NCBI GenBank assembly: GCA_902800585.1
Contig: CADCEW010000022.1
Location: 1-32,729 of the forward strand
Direction of reading: 5' to 3'
DNA from: an uncultured Prevotellaceae bacterium
GTDB lineage: Bacteria > Bacteroidota > Bacteroidia > Bacteroidales > Bacteroidaceae
DNA: 32,729 nucleotides
Both the position numbers and the translations under genes were made by a program. Below are positions 17,750-25,660 of this stretch, in pieces. Position 1 is the stretch's first letter. Each line of letters opens with the position of its first letter. Under the pieces are notes generated by a model. It saw nothing but the letters and a program-made list of their open reading frames with translations. It did no database searches and was not told the DNA's origin.

Positions 17750-18925
17750 ATGAAAAAGTTTTTAATGGTACTGGCTTTCGCCGGTGTATGTGCTACTTCA
17801 ATGGCACAGGACGCTACGCTGAAGTATAGTGTAGCTACAAATTCTTTCTGGAGCAACTGGTTTGTTCAGGCTAATCTGGTCGGAACTGCTTTCTGGGGCA
17901 ACCAAGAGGTTCAGAACAACTTCTCAAAGAGCCCTCTGAAAGGCTTCCGTAACAATCTCGGTTTCTCTGTAGCAGTTGGTAAGTGGTTTACTCCTGGTCT
18001 TGGTCTTCGTACGAAGTTCAATGGTTTCTGGGGTCGCACTGTTATCTCTGAGGACAAGAAGATTAATGCAAGCAAGTATTGGACTTTGAACGAGCAGGTT
18101 CTGTTCAACTTGAGCAACATGATTGTTGGTTACAATCCTGATCGTCTTTGGGACTTCATTCCTTATGCAAGTGTTGGTTTGAATCGTAACATGACTCACA
18201 ACCGTTACTCTGCTGTTATGGGTCTTGGTATTTTGAACGAGTTCAAGATTAATCGTAAGGTTGCTATTAACCTTGACATTAACTACATGTTTGGTCAGGC
18301 TAAGATGGATGGCTTCACTCATATGCTTCCTGGTTCAAAGACTTACAACGCTCGTTCTCTCAAGGGTATTTTCGCTAACCACGACCGTACTCTGAACGTT
18401 GAAGTTGGTGTGACTTACAACCTCGGTACTCCTGGTTGGAACGCTGTTCCCGACGTAGACGCTATCAAGGCTATGTATAGTGCGCAGATCGACGCTCTGA
18501 ATGCTTCACTTGCTGACGCTAATGCAGAGAACGCTCGTCTGAAGGATCAGATCAAGAACCACAAGTGCCCAGAAGTTGGTGGTCAGACTGTTACTGTTAA
18601 GGAGATCGTTTCTGCTCCTGTATCAGTATTCTTCAACATTGGTAAGTCTAAGATCGCTTCTCAGAAGGATCTCCAGAACCTCCGTGCTGTTGCTGACGCT
18701 GCTAAGGCTAACAACGCTAAGATTGCTGTAACTGGTTACGCTGACAGCAAGACTGGTAGTGCAAACCTCAACCAGAGCCTCTCTCAGAAGCGTGCTGAGG
18801 CTGTTGCTGATGCTCTCGTTAACATGGGTGTTGACCGTGCTAACATCGAGACTTCTGCAGCTGGTGGTGTTGACACACTGTCTCCAATCAGCTTCAACCG
18901 TCGTGCTACTGTTGAGTTGAAGTAA
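17750..18925 (+). CDS. OmpA-family outer-membrane protein
   Basis: Abundant outer-membrane porin/anchor. The signal peptide MKKFLMVLAFAGVCATSMAQ precedes an N-terminal beta-barrel (about 22-230) of alternating aromatic and polar strands. A short linker with a small coiled coil follows (SAQIDALNASLADANAENAR). The C-terminal OmpA domain (about 280-391) binds peptidoglycan: VFFNIGKSKI, VTGYADSKTG, NLNQSLSQKRAEAVADAL and FNRRATVELK, with the Asp of GYAD and the Arg of NRR as the expected diaminopimelate contacts. Codon choice is strongly biased (GCT, AAC, CGT, GGT) compared with neighbours, a sign of very high expression. It has its own promoter and terminator, so it is monocistronic. Confidence 0.93.
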   Translation: MKKFLMVLAFAGVCATSMAQDATLKYSVATNSFWSNWFVQANLVGTAFWGNQEVQNNFSKSPLKGFRNNLGFSVAVGKWFTPGLGLRTKFNGFWGRTVISEDKKINASKYWTLNEQVLFNLSNMIVGYNPDRLWDFIPYASVGLNRNMTHNRYSAVMGLGILNEFKINRKVAINLDINYMFGQAKMDGFTHMLPGSKTYNARSLKGIFANHDRTLNVEVGVTYNLGTPGWNAVPDVDAIKAMYSAQIDALNASLADANAENARLKDQIKNHKCPEVGGQTVTVKEIVSAPVSVFFNIGKSKIASQKDLQNLRAVADAAKANNAKIAVTGYADSKTGSANLNQSLSQKRAEAVADALVNMGVDRANIETSAAGGVDTLSPISFNRRATVELK

Positions 18926-18944
18926 TTTAAATCTTCATAAAAAG

Positions 18945-18979
18945 AAGACCGCAAGACAAAAGTTTTGCGGTCTTTTTTT
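18945..18979 (+). terminator. Intrinsic terminator of ompA
   Basis: AAGACCGCAA (18945-18954) pairs with TTGCGGTCTT (18965-18974) and runs into a T-run ending at 18979. It lies 20 bases after the stop codon. Confidence 0.9.
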
Positions 18980-18997
18980 GGTATTTCGCTCGATTTG

Positions 18998-19028
18998 GTA
19001 CCTTTGAGGCTTAACGCCTCCAAGGTAC
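18998..19028 (+). other. Hairpin in the ompA-ligase spacer
   Basis: GTACCTT (18998-19004) pairs with AAGGTAC (19022-19028), and GAGGC (19006-19010) with GCCTC (19016-19020); one T-C mismatch separates them and the loop is TTAAC. No T-run follows. A related half-site, AAGGTACTCTCGTTCGAAA, stands upstream of tig (4306-4324), so this is part of a dispersed spacer module. Confidence 0.5.
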
Positions 19029-19060
19029 TTTCGTTCGAAAGAAAAAATAAATGATTTTAT

Positions 19061-19091
19061 TTTGTTCTTTGCTCACTTATTTGTACCTTTG
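19061..19091 (+). promoter_or_regulatory. Promoter of the aryl-CoA ligase gene
   Basis: TTTG (19061-19064) and TACCTTTG (19084-19091) are 19 bases apart. The block TTTGCTCACTTATTTG and onward (19068-19093) matches 25 of 26 bases at the tig promoter (4347-4372). The leader is about 47 bases and A-rich. Confidence 0.65.
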
Positions 19092-19144
19092 CATCACACA
19101 AAACTTATAAACTTAGACACAAACCAATAAACAACAAGAAAACA

Positions 19145-20443
19145 ATGATTTGGAATGAGAGTGTAGAATGCATGGATCGTGAACAGTTACGTGAGATCCA
19201 AAGCATCAGACTGAGAAAGATGGCGGAATATGTGTATCATAATACGCCATTCTATCGTAAGAAATTTCAAGAGATGGGTTTAGAACCTGGCGATATCAAA
19301 GATATAGATGATATCGTCAAGTTGCCGTTTACCAATAAACTCGATCTTCGTGATAACTATCCGTTTGGACTCGCTGCTGTGCCGATGAGTCAAATTGTAC
19401 GTATCCATGCTTCTTCTGGTACGACAGGAAAACCAGTGGTTGTGCTGCATACCCGCAAGGATATTGCCATGTGGACGGAGTCTATCTCTCGTGCTTTTAC
19501 TGCCTATGGTGCCACGAAGGATGATATCTTCCAGATATCTTATGGTTATGGTCTGTTCACAGGAGGCTTAGGAGCTCATGATGGTGCTACGAACATTGGA
19601 GCCAGTGTGATTCCAATGTCTTCTGGTAATACGCAGAAGCAGATCACCCTGATGCACGACTTTGGTGCTTCTGTTCTTTGTTGTACGCCTTCCTATGCGA
19701 TGTTCTTAGGCGAAGCATTACGCGAGAGTGAGTGGAATCGTGATGAGTTTAAGTTGCGTGTAGGTGCTTTTGGTGCTGAGCCTTGGACAGAAGAGATGCG
19801 TGGAAAACTTGAGGAAAGTCTGGGAATCAAGGCGTATGACATCTACGGACTGAGTGAGATTGCCGGACCAGGAGTGGGTTATGAGTGTGAATGTCAGAAC
19901 GGAACCCACTTGAATGAGGATTATTTCTATCCTGAGATACTGAATCCAGAGACTGGCGAACCCATGCCAGAGGGACAGTTGGGTGAGTTGACGTTTACTC
20001 ACCTGACCAAAGAAGGTATGCCATTGCTCCGTTATCGTACACATGACCTCACTGCCTTGCATTATGAGAAATGTTCTTGTGGTCGTACTTTGGTACGCAT
20101 GGATCGTATCTTGGGACGCTGCGACGATATGCTGATCATCCGTGGTGTGAATGTATTCCCATCACAGATTGAGGCTGTCATCCTCTCCTTGCAAGAGTAT
20201 GAGCCACACTTCCTGCTTACTGTTGATCGTGTGAACAACACAGATACCAGTGAGTTGAAGGTGGAGGTGAAAGAGGAGTTCTTTACTGACGATATGGCAA
20301 CGATGGTTGGCTTGCAGAAGAAACTGGAAGCAGAACTGCGTAGTGTCATCGGTCTTGGTTTCAAAATTAAACTGGTGGAGCCGAAGGGTATCGAGCGTTC
20401 TACTGGCAAAGCCAAGCGCGTCATTGATAATCGAAAACTTTAA
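19145..20443 (+). CDS. paaK: Phenylacetate-CoA ligase family enzyme (aryl-acid:CoA ligase)
   Basis: Adenylate-forming enzyme that joins an aryl acid to CoA through an acyl-AMP intermediate. The P-loop SSGTTGKP is at 90-97, the aromatic/substrate motif YGLSEIAGPG near 238, the hinge region ILGRCDDMLIIRGVNVFPSQ near 322, and the C-terminal catalytic Lys in STGKAKRVIDNRKL. Length 432 is typical. Two Cys clusters, YECECQNG and EKCSCGR, may hold a metal as in related ligases. It is followed at 66 bases by a double-ACT protein, a pairing common in Bacteroidota and archaea and often beside indolepyruvate oxidoreductase genes (none in this window). The likely substrates are phenylacetate or indoleacetate-type acids; the direction and substrate are inferred. 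The gene symbol is a family label. Confidence 0.85.
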   Translation: MIWNESVECMDREQLREIQSIRLRKMAEYVYHNTPFYRKKFQEMGLEPGDIKDIDDIVKLPFTNKLDLRDNYPFGLAAVPMSQIVRIHASSGTTGKPVVVLHTRKDIAMWTESISRAFTAYGATKDDIFQISYGYGLFTGGLGAHDGATNIGASVIPMSSGNTQKQITLMHDFGASVLCCTPSYAMFLGEALRESEWNRDEFKLRVGAFGAEPWTEEMRGKLEESLGIKAYDIYGLSEIAGPGVGYECECQNGTHLNEDYFYPEILNPETGEPMPEGQLGELTFTHLTKEGMPLLRYRTHDLTALHYEKCSCGRTLVRMDRILGRCDDMLIIRGVNVFPSQIEAVILSLQEYEPHFLLTVDRVNNTDTSELKVEVKEEFFTDDMATMVGLQKKLEAELRSVIGLGFKIKLVEPKGIERSTGKAKRVIDNRKL

Positions 20444-20509
20444 GTCGTTATATCGTCATAACGTTATAATGAGGTAACGAAGAAATATAATAACGAAAAA
20501 TCAAAGAAT

Positions 20510-20935
20510 ATGTTAGCAAAACAATTATCCGTTTTCTTGGAAAACAAGTCTGGACGTCTCACGGAAGTGACTGACGTACTGGGTGAGGCAGGCGTAAACC
20601 TTTCTGCTATGAGTATTGCCGATAACTCTGATTTCGGCATCCTTCGTTGTATTGTCAGCGACCCTGACAAGGCTTACCAGGTGTTGAAGGCAGCCCATTT
20701 TGCTGTGAAGATCACCGATGTCATCGGTTTCGTATGCCCCAATACGAGTGGCTCCCTTGCCAAAGTTCTCAAACTGCTGTCTGACGCAGGTGTTTTCATC
20801 GAGTATATGTACTCTTTTGCCAATGGCGACGTAGCTCATGTTGTCATCCGTCCTACCGACTTAGAGAGTTGTGAGCGCATCCTCGCAGAGAAGAAAGTCG
20901 ACCTGATGGCAGCAAATGATTTATATAAATTATAA
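20510..20935 (+). CDS. Tandem ACT-domain protein, predicted amino-acid sensor
   Basis: 141 residues made of two ACT domains in a row (about 3-68 and 72-138) and nothing else. Domain one reads QLSVFLENKSGRLTEVTDVL, domain two VIGFVCPNTSGSLAKVLKLL; both have the Gly/Leu turn after the first strand where ACT domains bind amino acids. It is presumably an allosteric subunit or sensor for the adjacent ligase, responding to an aromatic or branched amino acid. The spacer to the ligase contains short CGTTAT/ATAACG inverted repeats (20446-20467) but no terminator, so the pair should be co-transcribed. Confidence 0.85.
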   Translation: MLAKQLSVFLENKSGRLTEVTDVLGEAGVNLSAMSIADNSDFGILRCIVSDPDKAYQVLKAAHFAVKITDVIGFVCPNTSGSLAKVLKLLSDAGVFIEYMYSFANGDVAHVVIRPTDLESCERILAEKKVDLMAANDLYKL

Positions 20936-20962
20936 GGAAAATATAAAAAAGTGGTGCAAAAG

Positions 20963-20994
20963 TTTGGTGGTTTCGAAAAATCATCGTACCTTTG
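20963..20994 (+). promoter_or_regulatory. Promoter of tRNA-Val
   Basis: TTTG (20963-20966), a 20-base spacer and TACCTTTG (20987-20994) match the consensus. The transcript should begin about 10-12 bases before the mature tRNA. Confidence 0.75.
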
Positions 20995-21012
20995 CACCGC
21001 TTTTAAAGCAAA

Positions 21013-21087
21013 GGGCGTTTAGCTCAGCTGGTTTAGAGCATCTGCCTTACAAGCAGAGGGTCGGCGGTTCGAATCCGTCAACGCCCA
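21013..21087 (+). tRNA. tRNA-Val (anticodon TAC)
   Basis: Complete cloverleaf. The acceptor stem GGGCGTT (21013-21019) pairs with AACGCCC (21080-21086), with discriminator A. The D arm is GCTCAGCTGGTTTAGAGC, the anticodon loop CTTACAA has TAC at 21048-21050, and the T arm contains GGTTCGAATCC. The 3' CCA is not encoded and must be added after transcription. It is a single tRNA with its own promoter and terminator. Confidence 0.97.
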
Positions 21088-21094
21088 CTCAAAT

Positions 21095-21130
21095 AAGACC
21101 TCTTTCAACATCGAAAGAGGTCTTTATTTT
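21095..21130 (+). terminator. Intrinsic terminator of tRNA-Val
   Basis: AAGACCTCTTTC (21095-21106) and GAAAGAGGTCTT (21113-21124) form a perfect 12-bp stem with a 6-base loop, followed by TATTTT. Confidence 0.88.
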
Positions 21131-21132
21131 AT

Positions 21133-21260
21133 GCTAAAGCCTTCTATGCTTCATTCCAGTATCTGTTAGGGGGGTATCGGAGTATCTCCAATGGGGGTAT
21201 AGGAGCCTTTAGAAACAACGTTAGAAGGCTTTAGCGTAAGTGATAGAAATGCCTCCTATA
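21133..21260. repeat. Palindromic intergenic element with 14-bp inverted ends
   Basis: GCTAAAGCCTTCTA (21133-21146) and TAGAAGGCTTTAGC (21222-21235) are perfect inverted repeats 75 bases apart. Between them lie two near-identical direct repeats, GGGGTATCGGAG and GGGGTATAGGAG. TATAGGAG (21198-21205) is also inverted as CTCCTATA at 21253-21260. There is no open frame. It could be a small non-autonomous transposable element or a folded RNA element; no target duplication is clear. Confidence 0.55.
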
Positions 21261-21310
21261 AAACTACCCGAATGAAACATCCAAATATTTTAAAATTAAA
21301 CTCGAATTTA

Positions 21311-21342
21311 TTTGGTTTTTTACTCGATTTGCACTATCTTTG
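21311..21342 (+). promoter_or_regulatory. Promoter of purB
   Basis: TTTG (21311-21314), a 20-base spacer and TATCTTTG (21335-21342) match the consensus. The -7 side lies in the 20-bp block shared exactly with 4276-4295. The leader is about 45 bases. Confidence 0.7.
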
Positions 21343-21394
21343 CAGTCCAATTGGGAATATAGCTATATTTAATTTAGGGTATTAAGAAAGAATA

Positions 21395-22741
21395 ATGGAA
21401 TTAGATGTGTTAACCGCCATTTCGCCTATTGATGGCCGTTATAGAAACAAGACAGAGCAATTAGCAGGATACTTCTCTGAGTATGCGCTTATCCGTTACA
21501 GAGTGCGTGTGGAAATAGAGTACTTCATAACACTTTGTGAACTGCCTCTTCCGCAGTTGGAGGATTTCGACCATAGTCTTTTTGAGCGTTTGCGCGACAT
21601 CTATCGTAACTTCACGGAGGATAATGCTGCTCGTGTGAAGGAGATTGAGCAGACGACGAATCACGATGTAAAGGCAGTGGAGTATTTCATCAAGGAGGAA
21701 CTTGACAAGATTGGTGACTTTGAGAAGTACAAGGAGTTTATTCATTTCGGACTGACTTCACAAGATATCAACAATACCAGTGTGCCCCTCTCAATAAAGG
21801 AAGCATTGGAGGAAGTATATTGCCCGATGGTGGAAGAACTCATCGAGCAGTTGAATGACTATGCCGAGCAGTGGAAAAATGTGCCGATGCTGGCGAAGAC
21901 GCATGGGCAGCCTGCCTCACCAACGCGTCTGGGTAAAGAGGTGATGGTGTATGTCTATCGTCTGGAAGAACAGCTTCGTGGACTGAAAGACACTCCGATA
22001 ACCGCTAAGTTTGGTGGTGCTACAGGCAACTATAATGCGCATCATGTGGCTTATCCGCAGTATGACTGGCGCGAGTTCGGCAATAAGTTCGTCAGCGAGA
22101 AACTCGGACTGGAGCGTGAGCAGTGGACGACACAAATCAGTAATTATGACTGGTTGGGTGCTATCTTCGATGCTATGCGCCGTATTAACACGATTATTAT
22201 CGACTTAGATCGTGACTTCTGGATGTATATCTCCATGGAGTATTTCAAGCAGAAGATCAAGGCTGGTGAGGTAGGTAGCAGTGCGATGCCCCATAAGGTG
22301 AACCCCATCGACTACGAGAACTCAGAGGGTAATCTTGGTATTGCCAATGCTATCTTGCAGTTCCTTGCCCAGAAACTGCCTGTCAGTCGCTTGCAACGTG
22401 ACCTGACCGACTCGACGGTGCTGCGTAATGTGGGTGTTCCCATGGGACATGCTCTCATTGCTATCCAAAGCACTTTGAAAGGATTGCGTAAACTCATCCT
22501 CAACGAAGAGAAATTGCAGGAAGACCTTGACAATACATGGGCTGTGGTGGCTGAGGCTATTCAGACCATTCTGCGTCGTGAGGCGTATCCGCATCCCTAT
22601 GAGGCACTGAAGGCTTTGACACGCACTAACCAAAAGATGACGCCTGAACTGATTCACGAGTTTATCAATGGACTCGATGTCAGTGCGGAGGTAAAAGAAG
22701 AACTGATGGCAATTACGCCTATGAATTATACAGGTATTTAA
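21395..22741 (+). CDS. purB: Adenylosuccinate lyase
   Basis: Catalyses two steps in purine synthesis: SAICAR to AICAR plus fumarate, and adenylosuccinate to AMP plus fumarate. It belongs to the fumarase/aspartase superfamily. The signature loop GSSAMPHKVNP is at 294-304, carrying the catalytic Ser (295 or 296); His170 in AKTHGQPA is the general acid; FGLTSQDINNT at 118-128 is the second conserved region. Length 448 matches the Escherichia coli-type enzyme. With guaB it makes two purine branch genes in the window, but they are 10 kb apart with separate promoters. Confidence 0.96.
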   Translation: MELDVLTAISPIDGRYRNKTEQLAGYFSEYALIRYRVRVEIEYFITLCELPLPQLEDFDHSLFERLRDIYRNFTEDNAARVKEIEQTTNHDVKAVEYFIKEELDKIGDFEKYKEFIHFGLTSQDINNTSVPLSIKEALEEVYCPMVEELIEQLNDYAEQWKNVPMLAKTHGQPASPTRLGKEVMVYVYRLEEQLRGLKDTPITAKFGGATGNYNAHHVAYPQYDWREFGNKFVSEKLGLEREQWTTQISNYDWLGAIFDAMRRINTIIIDLDRDFWMYISMEYFKQKIKAGEVGSSAMPHKVNPIDYENSEGNLGIANAILQFLAQKLPVSRLQRDLTDSTVLRNVGVPMGHALIAIQSTLKGLRKLILNEEKLQEDLDNTWAVVAEAIQTILRREAYPHPYEALKALTRTNQKMTPELIHEFINGLDVSAEVKEELMAITPMNYTGI

Positions 22742-22807
22742 TAGTATTATTAACAACACAAGCGGAGATCGTGAGGTCTTCGAACTGAAAAATCAACAAG
22801 AAGAATT

Positions 22808-24190
22808 ATGGAATTAGAGAACGAAAAGAGAACAGAAGAGCAGTCTGCCGAGCAGCAGAACACTTCAAGCCGTGACGGCAGCGCTAATCAGACAAGTGGT
22901 TATCAAGGCTACAAGCCAGGACGCTCACCACGTCCACGTATTCATCAACCAGTACGTTATAACCAAGGTGGCTACAATCGTAATCAGAATCAAGAAGAAG
23001 GAGGATTCCGTCCTGAGGGCTTTGGCGCAGGTTTGCAAGGCAGTGCCCCTCAGCGTGGCTATCGTCCCCGCTTCAATCCAAATAGTGGCGAAGGAGGCTA
23101 TCGTCCTCGTAACAACTATCAGCAAGGTGGTTATCAGCCTCGCCAACAAGGCTATCAGCCTCGTGGTAATTATCAACAGGGTTATCGTCCCCGTTATAAT
23201 CAGCAGGCAGAAGGAGAGGAACAAGGATTCCAGCCTCGTCAGCAAGGTTATCAGCCTCGAGGTGGTTATGGACAGCCTCGTCAGCAAGGTGGTTACCAGC
23301 AGCGTGGTGGTTATCAGCAGCGTGGTGGTTATAACAATCGTGGCGGTTATCAGCAGCGTGGTGGTTATGGACAGCGTGGTGGTTATCGTCAGCATACTGC
23401 CGACTATGATCCTAATGCAAAGTATAGTTTAAAGAAACGTATTGAATATAAAGAGGAAAACTACGATCCCAATGAACCGATTCGTTTGAACAAGTTCCTT
23501 GCCAATGCTGGTGTTTGCAGCCGTCGTGAGGCAGACGAGTTTATCCAGGCAGGTGTAGTAACAGTCAATGGAGAGGTAGTAACAGAACTTGGAACCAAGG
23601 TGCTCCGCACAGACACAGTGTTGTTCCACGACACTCCTGTCACTCCAGAGAAAAAGGTATATGTATTGCTCAACAAACCCAAGGATTATGTGACTACCAG
23701 TGATGATCCTCAGCAGCGTAAGACTGTGATGGACCTCGTCAAGGGAGCATGTCCTGAGCGTATCTATCCTGTTGGTCGTCTGGACCGCAATACAACAGGT
23801 GTACTTCTGCTCACTAATGATGGTGACCTTGCTTCTAAACTGACACATCCGAAGTTCCTGAAGAAGAAGATATATCATGTCTATCTCGATAAGAATGTGA
23901 CGGCTCATGATATGCAACAGATTGCTGATGGTATTACACTCGATGATGGAGAGATTAAGGCTGACGATGTCCAGTATGCTGATCCTGTTGACAAGAAACA
24001 GGTAGGTATCGAGATTCACTCTGGTAAGAATCGCATTGTACGCCGTATCTTCGAGAGTCTGGGCTATAAAGTAACAAAACTCGATCGTGTACAGTTTGCA
24101 GGATTGACAAAGAAGAATCTTCGTCGTGGTGACTGGCGTTATCTCACAGAGGAGGAAGTAGATCGTTTAAGAATGGGAGCTTACGAGTAA
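22808..24190 (+). CDS. RluB/RsuA-family pseudouridine synthase with an RGG-rich N-terminal tail
   Basis: The C-terminal 240 residues form a standard ribosomal large-subunit pseudouridine synthase of the RsuA/RluB type: S4 RNA-binding domain at about 224-270 (IRLNKFLANAGVCSRREADE), then the catalytic domain with Asp326 in VGRLDRNTTGVLL. The N-terminal 200 residues are low-complexity, dominated by Gly, Tyr, Gln, Arg and Asn, with repeated GGYQQRGGY and QGYQPR units. Such tails bind RNA and can drive liquid-like assembly. The first 30 residues are acidic. Tandem DNA repeats underlie the tail, mainly around 23270-23390, so length variation between strains is likely. Probable target is 23S rRNA; the exact position is not deducible. 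It lies 66 bases after purB and 30 before asnS, with no terminator on either side. Confidence 0.88.
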   Translation: MELENEKRTEEQSAEQQNTSSRDGSANQTSGYQGYKPGRSPRPRIHQPVRYNQGGYNRNQNQEEGGFRPEGFGAGLQGSAPQRGYRPRFNPNSGEGGYRPRNNYQQGGYQPRQQGYQPRGNYQQGYRPRYNQQAEGEEQGFQPRQQGYQPRGGYGQPRQQGGYQQRGGYQQRGGYNNRGGYQQRGGYGQRGGYRQHTADYDPNAKYSLKKRIEYKEENYDPNEPIRLNKFLANAGVCSRREADEFIQAGVVTVNGEVVTELGTKVLRTDTVLFHDTPVTPEKKVYVLLNKPKDYVTTSDDPQQRKTVMDLVKGACPERIYPVGRLDRNTTGVLLLTNDGDLASKLTHPKFLKKKIYHVYLDKNVTAHDMQQIADGITLDDGEIKADDVQYADPVDKKQVGIEIHSGKNRIVRRIFESLGYKVTKLDRVQFAGLTKKNLRRGDWRYLTEEEVDRLRMGAYE

Positions 24191-24220
24191 AGGTAAAAGG
24201 GTAAAAAGGTAAATAAGTAA

Positions 24221-25660
24221 ATGAAGAGAACAAAAATCATTGACGTACTGAAAAGTACTGATTTTGGAAAAGAGGTCTGTGTGAAAGGCTGGGTGCGTAC
24301 GCATCGTAGTTCTAAGGCAGTAGACTTCATAGCCCTGAATGATGGTTCTACTATCAAGAATGTACAGGTTGTCGTTGATCCGACGAAGTTCGATGAGCAA
24401 CTGCTAAAGGATATCACTACTGGTGCTTGTATCTCTGCTGTTGGTACACTGGTGGAGAGTCAGGGTGCTGGACAGACCAGTGAGATTCAGGCTACAAGTC
24501 TGGAACTTTATGGTGTATGCGACAATACCTATCCGATGCAGAAGAAAGGTCAGTCGTTTGAGGTGATGCGTAAGAATGCCCACATGCGTCTGCGTACCAA
24601 TACCTTTGGTGCTGTGATGCGCATCCGTCATAACATGGCAATGGCTATCCATACTTATTTCCATGAGCATGGATTCTTCTATTTCCATACGCCACTAATT
24701 ACAGCCAGTGACTGTGAGGGTGCTGGAAATATGTTCCAAGTAACCACAAAGAATCTCTATGACCTGAAGAAAGACGAGAATGGGAAGATAATCTACGACG
24801 ATGATTTCTTTGGAGAACAGACTTCCTTGACAGTATCTGGACAATTGGAGGGTGAGTTAGGTGCCACAGCCTTAGGTGCTATCTATACCTTTGGACCTAC
24901 CTTCCGTGCAGAGAATTCTAATACTCCACGCCATCTTGCTGAGTTCTGGATGGTGGAACCTGAGGTGGCTTTCCTTGACCAAGAGGAACTGATGGACCTT
25001 GAAGAAGACTTTATCAAGTATTGTGTTAAGTGGGCACTTGATAACTGTAAGGACGATATTGCCTTCCTCAACCAGATGATTGACAAGACGCTCATTGAAC
25101 GTCTGGAAGGTGTACTGAAAGAAACCTTCGTGCGTCTGCCTTATACGGAGGGTATCAATATCCTTCAAGAGGCAATGAAGAATGGTAAGAAGTTTGAATT
25201 CCCCTGCAACTGGGGTGATGACCTTGCCTCTGAGCATGAGCGTTATCTTGTAGAGGAACACTTTAAGAAGCCTGTTATCATGACAGATTATCCACGTGCG
25301 TTCAAGTCGTTCTATATGAAACAGAATACCGATACAGCCGATGGCGGTTCTGTAGGTTACAAAGGTGCTGTTGCTCCTGGTCCTACGATGCAGGGCACTG
25401 ATGTATTATTCCCACAGATTGGTGAGATTATTGGCGGTTCTGTCCGTGAGGAGAGTTATGAAAAACTGATGGGTGAGATTGAACGTCGTCAGATGGATAA
25501 GACCCATTTGTGGTGGTATATTGATACTCGTCGTTGGGGAACCTGTCCACATGCTGGTTTCGGACTCGGTTTTGAGCGTCTGATTCTCTTTGTAACAGGT
25601 ATGCAGAACATCCGTGACGTCATACCTTTCCCACGTACTCCAAAGAGTGCAGAGTTCTAA
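24221..25660 (+). CDS. asnS: Asparaginyl-tRNA synthetase
   Basis: Charges tRNA-Asn with asparagine. The N-terminal anticodon-binding OB fold (about 15-110) starts [19 protein letters not shown]. The class II catalytic core has motif 2 [20 protein letters not shown] and motif 3 [20 protein letters not shown]. The N-terminal domain and the PFPRTP ending are typical of AsnRS rather than AspRS. Length 479 is normal. The leader is a run of GGTAAA-like units (24191-24219). The stop overlaps the convergent cvfB-like stop by four bases; its terminator therefore sits inside that gene (25693-25728). Confidence 0.95.
   Translation: MKRTKIIDVLKSTDFGKEVCVKGWVRTHRSSKAVDFIALNDGSTIKNVQVVVDPTKFDEQLLKDITTGACISAVGTLVESQGAGQTSEIQATSLELYGVCDNTYPMQKKGQSFEVMRKNAHMRLRTNTFGAVMRIRHNMAMAIHTYFHEHGFFYFHTPLITASDCEGAGNMFQVTTKNLYDLKKDENGKIIYDDDFFGEQTSLTVSGQLEGELGATALGAIYTFGPTFRAENSNTPRHLAEFWMVEPEVAFLDQEELMDLEEDFIKYCVKWALDNCKDDIAFLNQMIDKTLIERLEGVLKETFVRLPYTEGINILQEAMKNGKKFEFPCNWGDDLASEHERYLVEEHFKKPVIMTDYPRAFKSFYMKQNTDTADGGSVGYKGAVAPGPTMQGTDVLFPQIGEIIGGSVREESYEKLMGEIERRQMDKTHLWWYIDTRRWGTCPHAGFGLGFERLILFVTGMQNIRDVIPFPRTPKSAEF

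Noticed and set aside
20446-20467. CGTTAT/ATAACG repeats as a terminator between ligase and ACT genes
   Set aside because: The stem is short, AT-rich and lacks a T-run; read-through is expected.
22872-23432. Open frames on both strands across the RGG-repeat region
   Set aside because: Repetitive DNA keeps several frames open; their translations are monotonous Val/Ile/Thr/Leu repeats.
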